This document shows, in pieces, positions 34,899 to 43,239 of a stretch of 64,000 bases of DNA (position 1 is the stretch's first letter; every line of letters begins with the position of its first letter). The position numbers and the translations under genes are program-made. A model generated the notes under the pieces. It did not search any database. It was not told the DNA's origin and saw only the letters and a list, made by a program, of their open reading frames with translations. This stretch comes from Streptomyces sp. CBMA29 (GTDB lineage Bacteria > Actinomycetota > Actinomycetes > Streptomycetales > Streptomycetaceae), in assembly GCF_014596445.1 (NCBI RefSeq), contig NZ_MECL01000002.1:1-64000 (forward strand), written 5' to 3'.

Positions 34899-35321
34899 TC
34901 AGACGGTTGTGCGCGCCTTGTCAAGCTCGGCGAGGTAGGTGGTGACGAGCTTGTCGGCCTCGGCGCGGACGGCCTGGAGGAGTTTGCGGGCGAGTTCGAC
35001 GCCGGACGGTTCCCATGGCTCGATGCGGTGCTTCTCCGCCCACTCCGTCACACCCTCGCCCTCGTTGACGAGCCGGATGCCGGAGCGCATCTGCACGACG
35101 ATGAAAACGTCGCCGTCGTCCTGGTAGGCGAGCAGTTCGGTGATGAGCGCGTGCCCGTTCAGCCCCGCGTCCCATGCCTCGGCGACGAGATACGTGACTG
35201 CCACAGCGGGCTCGTGCGGGCCGGGGTGCTCCAAGGTGAAGTCTTCCGGGATGCGGTTCTCCGAGAGGCATTCGGCCAGGGCCTCATCGGTCAGATTGTC
35301 AGGCCAGATCATGGTTCCCAT
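34899..35321 (-). CDS. Hypothetical element protein
   Basis: 140 aa. LTDEALAECLSENRIPEDFTLE and a C-terminal helix LARKLLQAVRAEADKLVTTYL. Acidic, soluble. Not recognised. Confidence 0.6.
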   Translation of the reverse strand: MGTMIWPDNLTDEALAECLSENRIPEDFTLEHPGPHEPAVAVTYLVAEAWDAGLNGHALITELLAYQDDGDVFIVVQMRSGIRLVNEGEGVTEWAEKHRIEPWEPSGVELARKLLQAVRAEADKLVTTYLAELDKARTTV

Positions 35322-35344
35322 TGCGGTTTCCTTCCATCGCGCTG

Positions 35345-35662
35345 TTATTCAGACTGCGGCACAAGGCCGTGCTGGCGGAAGAGCGTGGTGTCAGCCTGGA
35401 TGGAGGCGCGCTCGGAGTAACTGGAAGTGGGTCGGCTGTTGCCCTTGCGGGTGCGCTTCTCTGCGGCGGCTCTGATCGGGTCCAGGAGAGCCGCCCACTC
35501 TTCGTCGGTGCCGTCTGCACCGTGGGCGTCTCGCAGGCGATTGGCGAGCCTGTACGCGGCCACAAGCTGCTGGGCCTCGTCGGAGACCTCGCCAGGCACG
35601 AACCTCTCAGCCGACCACGGGCCGGAACGCAACTCAGCCGAGGAGACGGTGACGGTCCTCAA
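35345..35662 (-). CDS. Hypothetical element protein
   Basis: 105 aa; VSDEAQQLVAAYRLANRLRDAHG and DEEWAALLDPIRAAAEKRTRKG are helical. Start overlaps the upstream stop by 4 nt. Unrecognised. Confidence 0.58.
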   Translation of the reverse strand: MRTVTVSSAELRSGPWSAERFVPGEVSDEAQQLVAAYRLANRLRDAHGADGTDEEWAALLDPIRAAAEKRTRKGNSRPTSSYSERASIQADTTLFRQHGLVPQSE

Positions 35663-35934
35663 GAGGCTTCATCCTCACGCAGCACGTGCGCCGCACTGAT
35701 CCGCATGAGAATCCGGGTCCGGGTGACGTTGGTGAGGTTGGCGTACTTCCTCGGCGGCTTGCCAGCGCGCAGACTTGCTGCCAGTTCTTCCGCCTCCTTC
35801 AGCGTCTTCGGGTCGTTCCCGAACGCCACGTCGTACCAGTCATCCAGGTTCTCCTGCCCCGTGGTCTGGTAGAAGACGGGAAACTCCACGTGAGAGTCAG
35901 TCAGCGGGTTTTTCGGCGGTTCGGTATTCGGCAC
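35659..35934 (-). CDS. Hypothetical element protein
   Basis: 91 aa; FPVFYQTTGQENLDDWYDVAF followed by TLKEAEELAASLRAGKPPRKY. A short alpha/beta protein coupled to the gene below. Unrecognised. Confidence 0.6.
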   Translation of the reverse strand: MPNTEPPKNPLTDSHVEFPVFYQTTGQENLDDWYDVAFGNDPKTLKEAEELAASLRAGKPPRKYANLTNVTRTRILMRISAAHVLREDEAS

Positions 35935-35944
35935 AATTCCCCCT

Positions 35945-36253
35945 TCATTCGATGGCGCGGTTCAGCGCCTTCTTGGTGCGCTGGGCGTCCCAGTCGAGCA
36001 GGTGCCGCTCCGCGAGTTCGGATGACGGCAGCCCGTCGATGAGGACGTCTGCTGCCGCCCCGGTGGCGAGGACGGCCGCCAGTACCGACAGTGCCCCCTC
36101 GAAAGCGGCATCGGCTGTCGTAAACACTTTCGATCGCCGCTCGCTCTTGCCCTGGACACGGAGGCGCATACGCAGGGTATCCCTGCGTTCCATCAGGTGG
36201 GCGGTGCGCAGCAGCGCGCCCTGGACGATGGCGTCGATCTTGTCATCCTGCAC
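35945..36253 (-). CDS. Hypothetical helical protein
   Basis: 102 aa; helices include AIVQGALLRTAHLMERRDTLR and FEGALSVLAAVLATGAAADVL. Soluble. Unrecognised. Confidence 0.58.
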   Translation of the reverse strand: MQDDKIDAIVQGALLRTAHLMERRDTLRMRLRVQGKSERRSKVFTTADAAFEGALSVLAAVLATGAAADVLIDGLPSSELAERHLLDWDAQRTKKALNRAIE

Positions 36254-36265
36254 GGCATATTCTTT

Positions 36266-36502
36266 CTAGTAGTCGTCGTCCCAGCTCTCACCGGCTGCCG
36301 CCGGGTCGAACCAGCTCGGGGGCGTCTCGGAGTCCGGGTAGTCTTGGCGAATTCTCCGTTGCTTTTCCATCCGCGCCGCCCAGTGGCTATCGCATCTCGG
36401 GTATGATTTCCCGCTGCCGCTGAGGGCCGTCCGGTATTTCACAGACCCTTCGCACGGCGCTTTCCTGCTGTGCCTGTCCAGGCATTCCGTCTCTTCGGTC
36501 AT
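36266..36502 (-). CDS. Small Cys/His protein
   Basis: 78 aa. C7, C17 and C37 with His residues (SYPRCDSHWAARMEKQRR) may bind zinc. Ends in an acidic GESWDDDY tail. Overlaps the stop of the short gene above by 4 nt. Confidence 0.55.
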   Translation of the reverse strand: MTEETECLDRHSRKAPCEGSVKYRTALSGSGKSYPRCDSHWAARMEKQRRIRQDYPDSETPPSWFDPAAAGESWDDDY

Positions 36503-36621
36503 TGATTTTCCTCGGCGTTTTTGATGGCTGGACTGACGAATGACGCGGCCAGGCTGATAGGGACGGGCTCGCCCTGGGCGTCCACGTAGTTGTCGGGGGC
36601 GGGCTGGTAGCTCATCACCAT
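36499..36621 (-). CDS. Small protein, about 40 aa
   Basis: MVMSYQPAPDNYVDAQGEPV then ISLAASFVSPAIKN. Two ATG codons compete as start (36621 or 36615), with GGAAG upstream. Coupling to the gene below supports it. Confidence 0.45.
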   Translation of the reverse strand: MVMSYQPAPDNYVDAQGEPVPISLAASFVSPAIKNAEENQ

Positions 36622-36631
36622 GCGCTTCCGT

Positions 36632-37324
36632 TCAGGTGGCGGCGACCAGGCGGCGCCAGTGGGCGTTGAGATAGCCGACGTCGTCGGGTAGGCGGATACC
36701 GTCGTCACCGAAGAATCCGAGCCGGACGCAGTCCTCCGCCGACAGGTCCAGCGCGCTCATCGCGACCTCGAAGCTTTGCATGCCGCCGAGTTGGCCGAGC
36801 GGGCAGCGGGTGTCGTGGTCGACGTCCAGAATGCTGCGGTCCACCCTAGTGCGCCAGTCCTCGCCGTACGCGCCGCTCAAGAAACGCGCCCCCGAAAGGG
36901 CACGGCAGTACGCCTGAACGTCCTGGTAGGTGACTTTGTGCCGGTGGTGGTCGCACCACCCGAGACGGGCCGGGTCGACGGTCTCCAGGAGCTGCCGGGC
37001 GGCCTGATCGGCTGACTCCAGGCTGGCCGTCTCCGCGCCGACGGAGGCGTGGATCATGTCGCTGGTGACCTCGGTACCGCCGGGGTCGTCCAAGTCCGTG
37101 CAGACGGTGTAGCTGATCTGTACGCCGACGACCAGGCGGGCGGGGTCAGGCTCCGGCTCGACCCATTCCACCAGGGCCGGGTAGACGTACACGTCGATGA
37201 CCGCGAACGCGTCGTCGGCTGCCGGTCGCCACCAGCGCCGGTTGTAGCTGCGTCCCGCCTGCGCGTCACCTCCGACGTCCCCTGCGTCGATGAAAATGCT
37301 GTCCTTTTCGGCCCAGCCGGACAT
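36632..37324 (-). CDS. Hypothetical element protein
   Basis: 230 aa from MSGWAEKDS with GGGAGGG. VIDVYVYPALVEWVEPEPDPARLVVGVQI is a beta region; DHDTRCPLGQLGG and ALDLSAEDCVRLGFFG follow. No family. A tRNA-like module sits about 60 nt upstream of its start. Confidence 0.62.
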   Translation of the reverse strand: MSGWAEKDSIFIDAGDVGGDAQAGRSYNRRWWRPAADDAFAVIDVYVYPALVEWVEPEPDPARLVVGVQISYTVCTDLDDPGGTEVTSDMIHASVGAETASLESADQAARQLLETVDPARLGWCDHHRHKVTYQDVQAYCRALSGARFLSGAYGEDWRTRVDRSILDVDHDTRCPLGQLGGMQSFEVAMSALDLSAEDCVRLGFFGDDGIRLPDDVGYLNAHWRRLVAAT

Positions 37325-37385
37325 GATCCCTCCCCTGTTGTGGAAAACAAAAAGGCCCGCCAAATGGCGGACCTTTATATGAAGT

Positions 37386-37430
37386 ACCCCGTGCCGGGAT
37401 CGAACCGGCGGTATTGCTGCCTGCGGGGCC
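37386..37430 (-). ncRNA. tRNA-like module 1 (T-arm with short acceptor-like stem)
   Basis: Minus strand: T-arm GCCGG-TTCGATC-CCGGC (37393-37409), perfect 5-bp stem with a 7-nt TTCGATC loop. Outer CCCCG/CGGGG closes it with only 14 nt between the 5' strand and the T-stem, so there is no room for D- and anticodon arms. It lies between two same-strand genes. Confidence 0.45.
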
Positions 37431-37479
37431 CGATATTTCTACCGACTGTCGTTTTGAGTACGGATGGCCGGAGTGCCCG

Positions 37480-37734
37480 CTAGTCGGCGAGTAGGACCTT
37501 GCGGATTTGGGTCCAGTCGACGTTTTCGAACTGCTCACGGCTCAACTCGCCATAGCTCGTAACGTCGACAGAGGGGAACAGAGCCTTCTGCGCAACCTCT
37601 TTCCACTCCTCGGGCGCCGCCTCGGTGCGCGTGAGGCGCTCGTACTGGCCGTACCAGCCGAGGTTATTCTCCATCTCGGAGATGACGAACCAGGTAGCCC
37701 AGTTTGTCCAGCCGTTGTACGTCTCGTCGCTCAC
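37480..37734 (-). CDS. Hypothetical protein with NGWTNWATW motif
   Basis: 84 aa from GTG with AGAGGA upstream. NGWTNWATWFVISEMENN is a motif I associate with small phage proteins. The rest is helical. Flanked on both sides by tRNA-like modules. Function unknown. Confidence 0.65.
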   Translation of the reverse strand: MSDETYNGWTNWATWFVISEMENNLGWYGQYERLTRTEAAPEEWKEVAQKALFPSVDVTSYGELSREQFENVDWTQIRKVLLAD

Positions 37735-37772
37735 TTGAATCCTCTTTCTAACCTGCTGCAATTACTTCGTGT

Positions 37773-37824
37773 GCACTCCGTCGGAATTGAACCGGCGACG
37801 CGCTTACCTACGGGGCCCCAGTGC
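37773..37824 (-). ncRNA. tRNA-like module 2
   Basis: Minus strand: T-arm GCCGG-TTCAATT-CCGAC (37780-37796, last pair mismatched or wobble), outer stem GCACT/AGTGC. The 5' strand begins within the stop codon region of the gene upstream. Between them GGGGCCCCGTAGGTAAGC is D-arm-like. Total about 52 nt, with no anticodon arm. Confidence 0.45.
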
Positions 37825-38165
37825 TATGGCCGAATGCGATGGAACCGATAGGTCATGTCCAGGTCCGTATCCCAGATCTCAATGTAATCCGGTTGATCGG
37901 GACCTGGCCCGTAGGGCCGGGAGTCGATGTATGACTCCACCACCTCCTGGAACTGCTCGGCGCTCCACCCGGTTTTCGGGAACTGTCGCCCGGCAGCGTC
38001 AATCGCTGCCTGAACTACTTCGTCGTCCGTTTCCACCTTCTCGTGGGTGTAAATGGAGGCGAGGAACCCGGCCAACTCGCTGCCCTGCTCCTTGGCGTCG
38101 ATCTCGTCCCAGTAGTAGAGCTGGGCCGTCTCGAAGGCGTTCTGCCATTCCTCGACGTCGTACAT
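37824..38165 (-). CDS. Hypothetical element protein
   Basis: 113 aa from MYDVEEWQNAFE. Helical N-terminus, then YIEIWDTDLDMTYRFHRIR. Its TAG stop touches tRNA-like module 2. Unrecognised. Confidence 0.62.
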   Translation of the reverse strand: MYDVEEWQNAFETAQLYYWDEIDAKEQGSELAGFLASIYTHEKVETDDEVVQAAIDAAGRQFPKTGWSAEQFQEVVESYIDSRPYGPGPDQPDYIEIWDTDLDMTYRFHRIRP

Positions 38166-38173
38166 GATCCCCC

Positions 38174-38458
38174 TTAGTTGTTGCCCACCTCGTGGATCTC
38201 CTGGCGCCAGTCGGCGTCTCCCTCCACGACCACGGCGGGTTCTCCGCGCCTGCGGTGCTCTTCCAAGTGGTCGTGGAACACCTGCTTCTGGTTCTGGTCG
38301 CGCTCGACCTCGCTCCCCCTCACGACGCGATTCGGGTCGTACGCGGCTGAGCTGGGGTCGGCGGCCCGGTGCCACTCCGGGATGAACGGCGGAACGTGGT
38401 TACCGTCGGCGTCGTGCTTGGCCGTGACGGGCAGGGGAAAACCTTCGAGCGTTGTCAT
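38174..38458 (-). CDS. Hypothetical hydrophilic protein
   Basis: 94 aa from ATG with GGAGG. PFIPEWHRAADPSS and a charged helix VERDQNQKQVFHDHLEEHRR. Unrecognised. Confidence 0.6.
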   Translation of the reverse strand: MTTLEGFPLPVTAKHDADGNHVPPFIPEWHRAADPSSAAYDPNRVVRGSEVERDQNQKQVFHDHLEEHRRRGEPAVVVEGDADWRQEIHEVGNN

Positions 38459-38471
38459 GCTGAGTAGCCTC

Positions 38472-39002
38472 CTACAGGCTGTTGCCGCTAATGCGGATCT
38501 CGTCGAGGTCGGCGTGCTCGACGCCGAGCTGGCCGGAGGACGGGTCACCGGCGACCACCTCGATCTCCGTCCCGTCGACCAGGCGCATCGGGTACGGCCG
38601 GTCCTCCCGCAGCTCCTGGTAGAGGTCGCGGAACTCGCCCGCGTTGAAGATCAGCCTGGGCTTGCGCGAGGGGGTGACGTGGTCCGGGACGTACTCCTCG
38701 GCCTGCGCCTCCTCCCACACACCCTTGACCGTCTCGCGCAGGCTCTCGTCGGTGATGTCGTCCGGGCTGGCGAAGACGCCTTCCAGGCCACTGTCGTGGA
38801 TGCTCTCACCGAGTCCGGCAACGTACTCCCAGCGGCCGGGTACCGCGCGCTGGACATCGATCTGGTACGCGGTCCACGCGCCGCTATCCAGCCGCGCACG
38901 GGTCTCCTCGCGCAGGGACTCGTCCCAGTCCTTGAGGGAGTTGTCGAAGTCCGCGTCCTCGGTGACCCTGATCCGCAGCTCACCCTCTACCGGGTTGCCC
39001 AT
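38472..39002 (-). CDS. Hypothetical acidic protein
   Basis: 176 aa from MGNPVEGELRIRV. Its N-terminal half is helical (SLREETRARLDSG), and the C-terminal half has RLIFNAGEFRDLYQELRED and a short beta tail IRISGNSL. Close spacing to neighbours suggests one operon. Confidence 0.6.
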   Translation of the reverse strand: MGNPVEGELRIRVTEDADFDNSLKDWDESLREETRARLDSGAWTAYQIDVQRAVPGRWEYVAGLGESIHDSGLEGVFASPDDITDESLRETVKGVWEEAQAEEYVPDHVTPSRKPRLIFNAGEFRDLYQELREDRPYPMRLVDGTEIEVVAGDPSSGQLGVEHADLDEIRISGNSL

Positions 39003-39010
39003 TTTGTACT

Positions 39011-39229
39011 TCACTTCTCGTTCTTGCGGTCGCAGTCGATGACCTTGTATGTCGCGTTGTCGCCGGTATCGGTGACTTCCACTTTCAGCCACTCGTGGAC
39101 GCCCAGGTCGTCGCCCTCCAAGCCGCACGGCGCGATGTCGAAGAACCAGAAGTCCTCCGTCGCCGCCTTATCGATCTGCGCCTCGTCCAGTTCTACGATC
39201 CGCACCGGCGGTGCAGCGGCGTCAGCCAT
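39011..39229 (-). CDS. Hypothetical acidic protein
   Basis: 72 aa. VRIVELDEAQIDKAATEDFWFF then a beta region HEWLKVEVTDTGDNATYKVI. Start overlaps the upstream stop by 8 nt. Confidence 0.58.
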   Translation of the reverse strand: MADAAAPPVRIVELDEAQIDKAATEDFWFFDIAPCGLEGDDLGVHEWLKVEVTDTGDNATYKVIDCDRKNEK

Positions 39230-39650
39230 TGCTCGGCTTCCAGTCCAGTGGCCGGAAGCAGTGTGTGTGGCCATAGGCGTCCTCGATGAACTCCTCGCCG
39301 TTGTCCATCTGGAGCATGGCGACCACGCGGTCCAGGCTGATCGCGTCGGGAAATGCCCTGTAGACGTTGTCGTGGTTCTCGTCCAGGTGGTCGCGGGCGA
39401 TTTCTTCCCACGCCTCGTCGGGTGATCCCGCGTACGCGCACTGATGGGCCATGTGCGCGTCCCGGATCTGCTCCAGCGTGACCCGGTCGCCGTGCTTGCG
39501 CCCGGCATAGTCGATGCTGGTCTCGACCACCCCACGGTTGTCGTTCTCCTGCTTGAGGATCAGCCAGAGCAACTTCTCCAGATCGGAGCTGGGCTCCTCC
39601 AGGTCAGCGAAAGTCTGCTTTACCTGTTCGATCTCGAACTGTTCGTTCAT
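39222..39650 (-). CDS. Hypothetical element protein
   Basis: 142 aa from MNEQFEIEQV. Mostly helical; LDENHDNVYRAFPDAISLDR and FIEDAYGHTHCFRPLDW at the end. Some resemblance in composition to the 197-aa protein upstream. Unrecognised. Confidence 0.6.
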   Translation of the reverse strand: MNEQFEIEQVKQTFADLEEPSSDLEKLLWLILKQENDNRGVVETSIDYAGRKHGDRVTLEQIRDAHMAHQCAYAGSPDEAWEEIARDHLDENHDNVYRAFPDAISLDRVVAMLQMDNGEEFIEDAYGHTHCFRPLDWKPSNG

Positions 39651-39654
39651 GTGA

Positions 39655-40248
39655 TCAGCCCTTACCCCGGATCTCAGGGTCGGCGTCGAACACGTACACC
39701 GGGCCGTGCTGGTCCTCACCCACGCCCTCAGGCTTGAGGAACGTGAAGTCGGACATGTTCGGGCTGTCGGCGTAGCCCTCCCAGTCGACCCAGCCGGAGA
39801 CCTCGTCGAGAGTCTTGGCGTCCCAGGCGCCGCCCTCGTGTCCACGCATGTGGTGCTGGGCGAACTCGCCAGGGCTGTCGAACCGCTGCCTGTAGTTGTC
39901 CTTGATGAACGCGTCCAGGCCGGAGACGTGGATCGGCTCGACCTTCTGCTCGCGGATGAGCTGCGCGGTCATGCGGACGACGTCCTCGCCGTGCTCCTCG
40001 ATCGCCTCGTACACCGCGTCGCCGTTCTCCTGAAGGGCGACCATGGCGAGGTAGTCGACGCCGTCCTGCTCGTCCCTCTGCGGCCAGGCGCCCTCCTCGA
40101 CCTCTTCGTAGGCTTCGAAGGCGGGAAGGGTTCCGATCGATACGCCGCTGCCGTCCACGATGTTCGGGTCGAGCGAGTAGTCACCGCCGGTGACCCACCC
40201 GACCAGCTTCACCAGCTCGGCCGAGGTCAACCGCTGTTTGACGTCCAT
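39655..40248 (-). CDS. Hypothetical element protein
   Basis: 197 aa from MDVKQRLTSAELV with GAGAGGA. AELVKLVGWVTGGDYSLDPN and KTLDEVSGWVDWEGYADSPNM are two similar-looking segments. Acidic, soluble. The 200-bp leader holds tRNA-like module 4. Confidence 0.6.
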   Translation of the reverse strand: MDVKQRLTSAELVKLVGWVTGGDYSLDPNIVDGSGVSIGTLPAFEAYEEVEEGAWPQRDEQDGVDYLAMVALQENGDAVYEAIEEHGEDVVRMTAQLIREQKVEPIHVSGLDAFIKDNYRQRFDSPGEFAQHHMRGHEGGAWDAKTLDEVSGWVDWEGYADSPNMSDFTFLKPEGVGEDQHGPVYVFDADPEIRGKG

Positions 40249-40376
40249 GTATTTCCTCTCGAATTCTGTGATGAAAATCCGCGTCAGCGCTGCGAGCACC
40301 ACGCGCCTTCTACTGGTGCTGGGCCTGCCGTTGTGGTGCTGTCCTGTTGTTAGCCCTGTTCTAGTACGAGGCAGGT

Positions 40377-40436
40377 GCCGCTGCGCCGGATTCGAACCGG
40401 GAGTGCGCACCCGTGTTGCTGTGCGCTTCGCAGGGC
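40377..40436 (-). ncRNA. tRNA-like module 4 (three-stem)
   Basis: Minus strand, 12 nt after the upstream stop. Outer stem GCC-CTGCG/CGCAGCGGC with one bulge, inner hairpin GCGCAC-10 nt-GTGCGC (perfect 6 bp), then T-arm CCGG-TTCGAAT-CCGG (40386-40400). About 60 nt, compared with 73-76 for a tRNA; one arm is missing. Confidence 0.52.
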
Positions 40437-40447
40437 GGTGGAACGGA

Positions 40448-40924
40448 TCAGCGCGTCCACTCCGTCTCGAACAGGTAGACGTGAAACTTGGAGCCGAGGA
40501 AGTCACGGAGCTGCGAGGTGTTCGCCAGCATCGTGCGCCACTGACGGGAGCGCTGGGCCAGCTCTTCCCTCCCGAGGGTCATCCCGTGCTTCAGGTAGTC
40601 GTCCACCCATTCATCGAACCGTCCGTCGGAGTTCTCGACGTTCACCGCGTCCATGCAGAGCATCTGGACGACGTCCTCGATCTCCGGGTGCTTGTCCTGC
40701 CCCTGGTCCTTGGCCGAGCCGCCGAAGATCACGCCGGAGATCGTCCGCACGCACTGGCCGGTGTTGATCCAGAAAAGCTCCGAATCGTCGTCGGGGAAGC
40801 CCAGCGTGCACGACCACAGGTCGGAGTACACACCGTCCTCGGCCCGCAGGCGCCCGATGTTCTGGACGATCATGCGAATGCCGTCCTCGAACACACGCTC
40901 ATCGATCGTCTTGACGTTGGCCAT
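40448..40924 (-). CDS. Hypothetical element protein
   Basis: 158 aa. GIRMIVQNIGRLRAEDGVYSD, FGGSAKDQGQDKHPEIEDVVQML, and an aromatic-rich end FHVYLFETEWTR. Soluble. Its stop is followed closely by module 4. Confidence 0.6.
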   Translation of the reverse strand: MANVKTIDERVFEDGIRMIVQNIGRLRAEDGVYSDLWSCTLGFPDDDSELFWINTGQCVRTISGVIFGGSAKDQGQDKHPEIEDVVQMLCMDAVNVENSDGRFDEWVDDYLKHGMTLGREELAQRSRQWRTMLANTSQLRDFLGSKFHVYLFETEWTR

Positions 40925-40926
40925 GC

Positions 40927-41442
40927 TCAGTTCTCCTTCTGCGTTGCGGTGATCTTGCCGTAGGCGTTGACGCGGACCTCGTACGAACGGCCGCCGACGG
41001 ACATCTCGGCGGCCGTGCCGCCCTCGGGGCCGACCTGGATTCCCTCAGCCGTCCAGACGCTCATCTTGACGCCGACCTTGTCGGCGAAGCGCAGGTACTG
41101 AGCGGCGGCCCGCTTGGCGAGGTCGTTGTCCGTGTGGAACCAGCGCGGCACGGTCTCGATGGAGAGGTTGTTGCTGGCCGTGTACTCCCGCCACTGCGAG
41201 CTGTTCTGGTCCGGGTGTCCTTCGCACCTGGCACCGCCGGGGCATACCGAGAGGTTGTCGATCGACTCGGGCCGGGCCGGGCAGCCCCGCGCCGGACCTA
41301 CGGAGAAGGCGTTGCGGGACGCTCTCTGTTGGCAGTCCAGGCACTCCCACACGATCTGGTCGCCGTCCGGCATGCCCTTGTCGACCTTGCCGGTGTCGAC
41401 GCACCGGTGTCCGTTGAGGTCGCTGGTCCGCTGCTCGCTCAT
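40927..41442 (-). CDS. Zn-ribbon-like element protein
   Basis: 171 aa. Cys at WECLDCQ, RGCPA and LSVCPGGARCEGHP suggest one or two metal sites in the first half. The second half is alpha/beta with SVGGRSYEVRVNAYGKI. Unrecognised. Confidence 0.6.
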   Translation of the reverse strand: MSEQRTSDLNGHRCVDTGKVDKGMPDGDQIVWECLDCQQRASRNAFSVGPARGCPARPESIDNLSVCPGGARCEGHPDQNSSQWREYTASNNLSIETVPRWFHTDNDLAKRAAAQYLRFADKVGVKMSVWTAEGIQVGPEGGTAAEMSVGGRSYEVRVNAYGKITATQKEN

Positions 41443-41508
41443 GAATAGGTTCCTCGGTTCGTCTCGTTATGTCGTCTGTGAGCGTAGGGGAACGCGCTGA
41501 CAGAGCCG

Positions 41509-41970
41509 TCAGTCCAGCAGCTCCGACTCCGTGTACACGTCCCGCTGGAACAGCTTGAGCTTCTGGAGATCCTTCGCCAGCTCAGTGGCACGCGTCGCCA
41601 GTGCGTCACCGGCGGGCCGGAGATCGTCGGACGTTCGCCAGCCCTCGACGGAGTCCTTCACGGCCCGCGCGTGGTTCGCCAGGATGTTGCCGTGCCCCGG
41701 ACGCACGAGGACCGAGTGCGGCGGCCCCACGACGAGGCCGTAGTCGTCGGCAATCCGCTGGACGTAGTCCAGTTGAGCTGCCTCGGCGGTCTGGAAGTAT
41801 TTTCCGCTGCCGCCGGGGACGATACCGGTGGCGTAGGAGTCGGGGTGCTTGTGCGGCGCGTGGCCCAATACGATCCACCGACCGTCACGGGATTTCGCGG
41901 ATGCGATGACGCCGTAGTTGATCGCGTATCTCGTGGGTGGAGTTGTGGTGTCATCCTGATTGTTGCTCAT
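41509..41970 (-). CDS. Hypothetical element protein
   Basis: 153 aa from MSNNQDDTTT, overlapping the upstream stop by 20 nt. ATGIVPGGSGKYFQTAEAAQ and a long C-terminal helix ATELAKDLQKLKLFQRDVY. Unrecognised. Confidence 0.58.
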   Translation of the reverse strand: MSNNQDDTTTPPTRYAINYGVIASAKSRDGRWIVLGHAPHKHPDSYATGIVPGGSGKYFQTAEAAQLDYVQRIADDYGLVVGPPHSVLVRPGHGNILANHARAVKDSVEGWRTSDDLRPAGDALATRATELAKDLQKLKLFQRDVYTESELLD

Positions 41971-42244
41971 TGGTTTTCTCGACTTCTTCGAAATAGACGG
42001 GTTCAACGGCTTTTACATACCAGGTGGCACCTCGGTACACAGCACGACTGTTACTCAAAAGTGTCTCCATGAAGCCGTGTGCGGCCACCTGATCCCGCTG
42101 CAAGCGGAGCGGCTGACCGGCGGTTGCGATTCGGTATGCGGAAAGTACCGCGTCACCACGCGAGCCATACAGTCTCTTGCTGTCGACGGTGACGCCTGGA
42201 ATAGGTTGGCTGGTCGAAATAACCCAGCGGGTGAACTGCCCCAT
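41951..42244 (-). CDS. Hypothetical basic protein
   Basis: 97 aa from MGQFTRWVIST with GAGAGGA. SKRLYGSRGDAVLSAYRIATAG, then VYRGATWYVKAVEPVYFEEVEK. Preceded by tRNA-like module 3. Confidence 0.6.
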   Translation of the reverse strand: MGQFTRWVISTSQPIPGVTVDSKRLYGSRGDAVLSAYRIATAGQPLRLQRDQVAAHGFMETLLSNSRAVYRGATWYVKAVEPVYFEEVEKTNEQQSG

Positions 42245-42271
42245 GTAAGTCCTCTCGTCTGCGACAGGTGG

Positions 42272-42335
42272 GGCTACGTGCCCGGCGCGGGAGTCGAACC
42301 CGCCGCCCCGGCCGTAGCCGGGGCCCACGTTAGCC
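42272..42335 (-). ncRNA. tRNA-like module 3 (three-stem)
   Basis: Minus strand: outer stem GGCTaACGTG/CACGTAGCC (9 bp, one bulge), hairpin CCCCGG-CTACGG-CCGGGG, and T-arm GCGGG-TTCGACT-CCCGC (42287-42303). About 64 nt, lying 24 nt past a stop codon and 28 nt before the next start. Confidence 0.5.
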
Positions 42336-42358
42336 GGACCGGTGTGCTAGGTGGTCCT

Positions 42359-42877
42359 CTACCCGTAGAGGACCACCCCCGTGACATCCTCAGGCAGCTC
42401 GCCGTGGCGCATCAGACATCCGGGGCACGTGAGCCGGTGCCGGGACTCAGGGGTGATGTAGGAGCTGTGTCCCTGCTTGTTGGGGCTGATGCCGCCCGTC
42501 GTCTCGATCAGGACACCACACTCCGTTGACTGCCAGCCCTGGCCCGTCTCTCGGTTCTCGAAGCTGGTCGCCGACATGGAGTGCCGGGCGTCGTCCGGCA
42601 TGGACCACACGGCCAGTCGCTTGCGCCCCATGTCCAGCTCGCACGCGCACAGGTTGGAGATGAAGCCGGTGTGCAGCCAGACCCGCATGTAGATCTTGAA
42701 GTGATCGCGGACGTAGCAGATCGGGTTGTAGGGGAGCGTGGGTTGCTCTCCTTCCAGCACCCATTCCGCCTGCCACGTGCCAGGGTGGTTCACGGCCAGC
42801 GGGTCGAACAGCGATACGCGTTGTCCCGGCTGGATACCGCGAAGGAAATCCGTTGCTCTCTCGATGTTCGATTGCAT
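42359..42877 (-). CDS. Hypothetical element protein with C-terminal CxxC
   Basis: 172 aa from MQSNIERATDFL with GGAGGG. YVRDHFKIYMRVWLHTGF is beta-rich; HRLTCPGCLMRHGELPED at the end is a possible metal site. Unrecognised. Confidence 0.6.
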   Translation of the reverse strand: MQSNIERATDFLRGIQPGQRVSLFDPLAVNHPGTWQAEWVLEGEQPTLPYNPICYVRDHFKIYMRVWLHTGFISNLCACELDMGRKRLAVWSMPDDARHSMSATSFENRETGQGWQSTECGVLIETTGGISPNKQGHSSYITPESRHRLTCPGCLMRHGELPEDVTGVVLYG

Positions 42878-42900
42878 TGTCAGCCCTCCGGGCAGCATAA

Positions 42901-42936
42901 AGGGAGCCATCCGCACCGAAATGCGGGTGGCTCCCT
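42901..42936 (-). terminator. Hairpin after 32-aa gene
   Basis: AGGGAGCCA-n-TGGCTCCCT with further internal pairing (CCGCA/TGCGG). It lies between two minus-strand genes, 15 nt past a stop. Confidence 0.8.
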
Positions 42937-42950
42937 GTGAGTGGTGTGGG

Positions 42951-43049
42951 TCAGACGTCGGTGCGTGTGACCTTGAGGTGGTAGGCGGTGCGCGGACCGA
43001 GCACCCAGGTGTCATAGTCGATAACCCGGCCATTATCCGGGCGCGTCAC
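42951..43049 (-). CDS. 32-aa microprotein
   Basis: GTG start overlaps the upstream stop (GTGA). Sequence VTRPDNGRVIDYDTWVLGPR then TAYHLKVTRTDV. A terminator follows, which supports it as the real end of the operon. Confidence 0.5.
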   Translation of the reverse strand: MTRPDNGRVIDYDTWVLGPRTAYHLKVTRTDV

Positions 43050-43222
43050 GCGTGCTTGAACGTCTTCTCCGCGTCCGGGATCTCGATCGTCTCGTCACCA
43101 TCCTGGTCGCCGCCGACCCAGCGCCAGAGCTTGGCCGTGCCGGTCCCTTCGCTGCGGGCCGGTTCGTGATTGTCCAGGACGGTCCAGAACCGGTAATTAC
43201 CGATGACCTGGTTTTCGGGCAT
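43046..43222 (-). CDS. 58-aa protein
   Basis: ATG with GAAGGGA upstream. MPENQVIGNYRFWTVLDNHE, KLWRWVGGDQDGDETIEI and FKHA end. Aromatic and acidic. Unrecognised. Confidence 0.55.
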   Translation of the reverse strand: MPENQVIGNYRFWTVLDNHEPARSEGTGTAKLWRWVGGDQDGDETIEIPDAEKTFKHA

Positions 43223-43239
43223 GCGTGGAAATCCCTTCG

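Noticed and set aside
42940..43040. T-arm-like CCCGG-TTATCGA region as a sixth module
   Set aside because: The loop lacks the TTCRA core and the interval reads as a 32-codon gene coupled to its neighbour.
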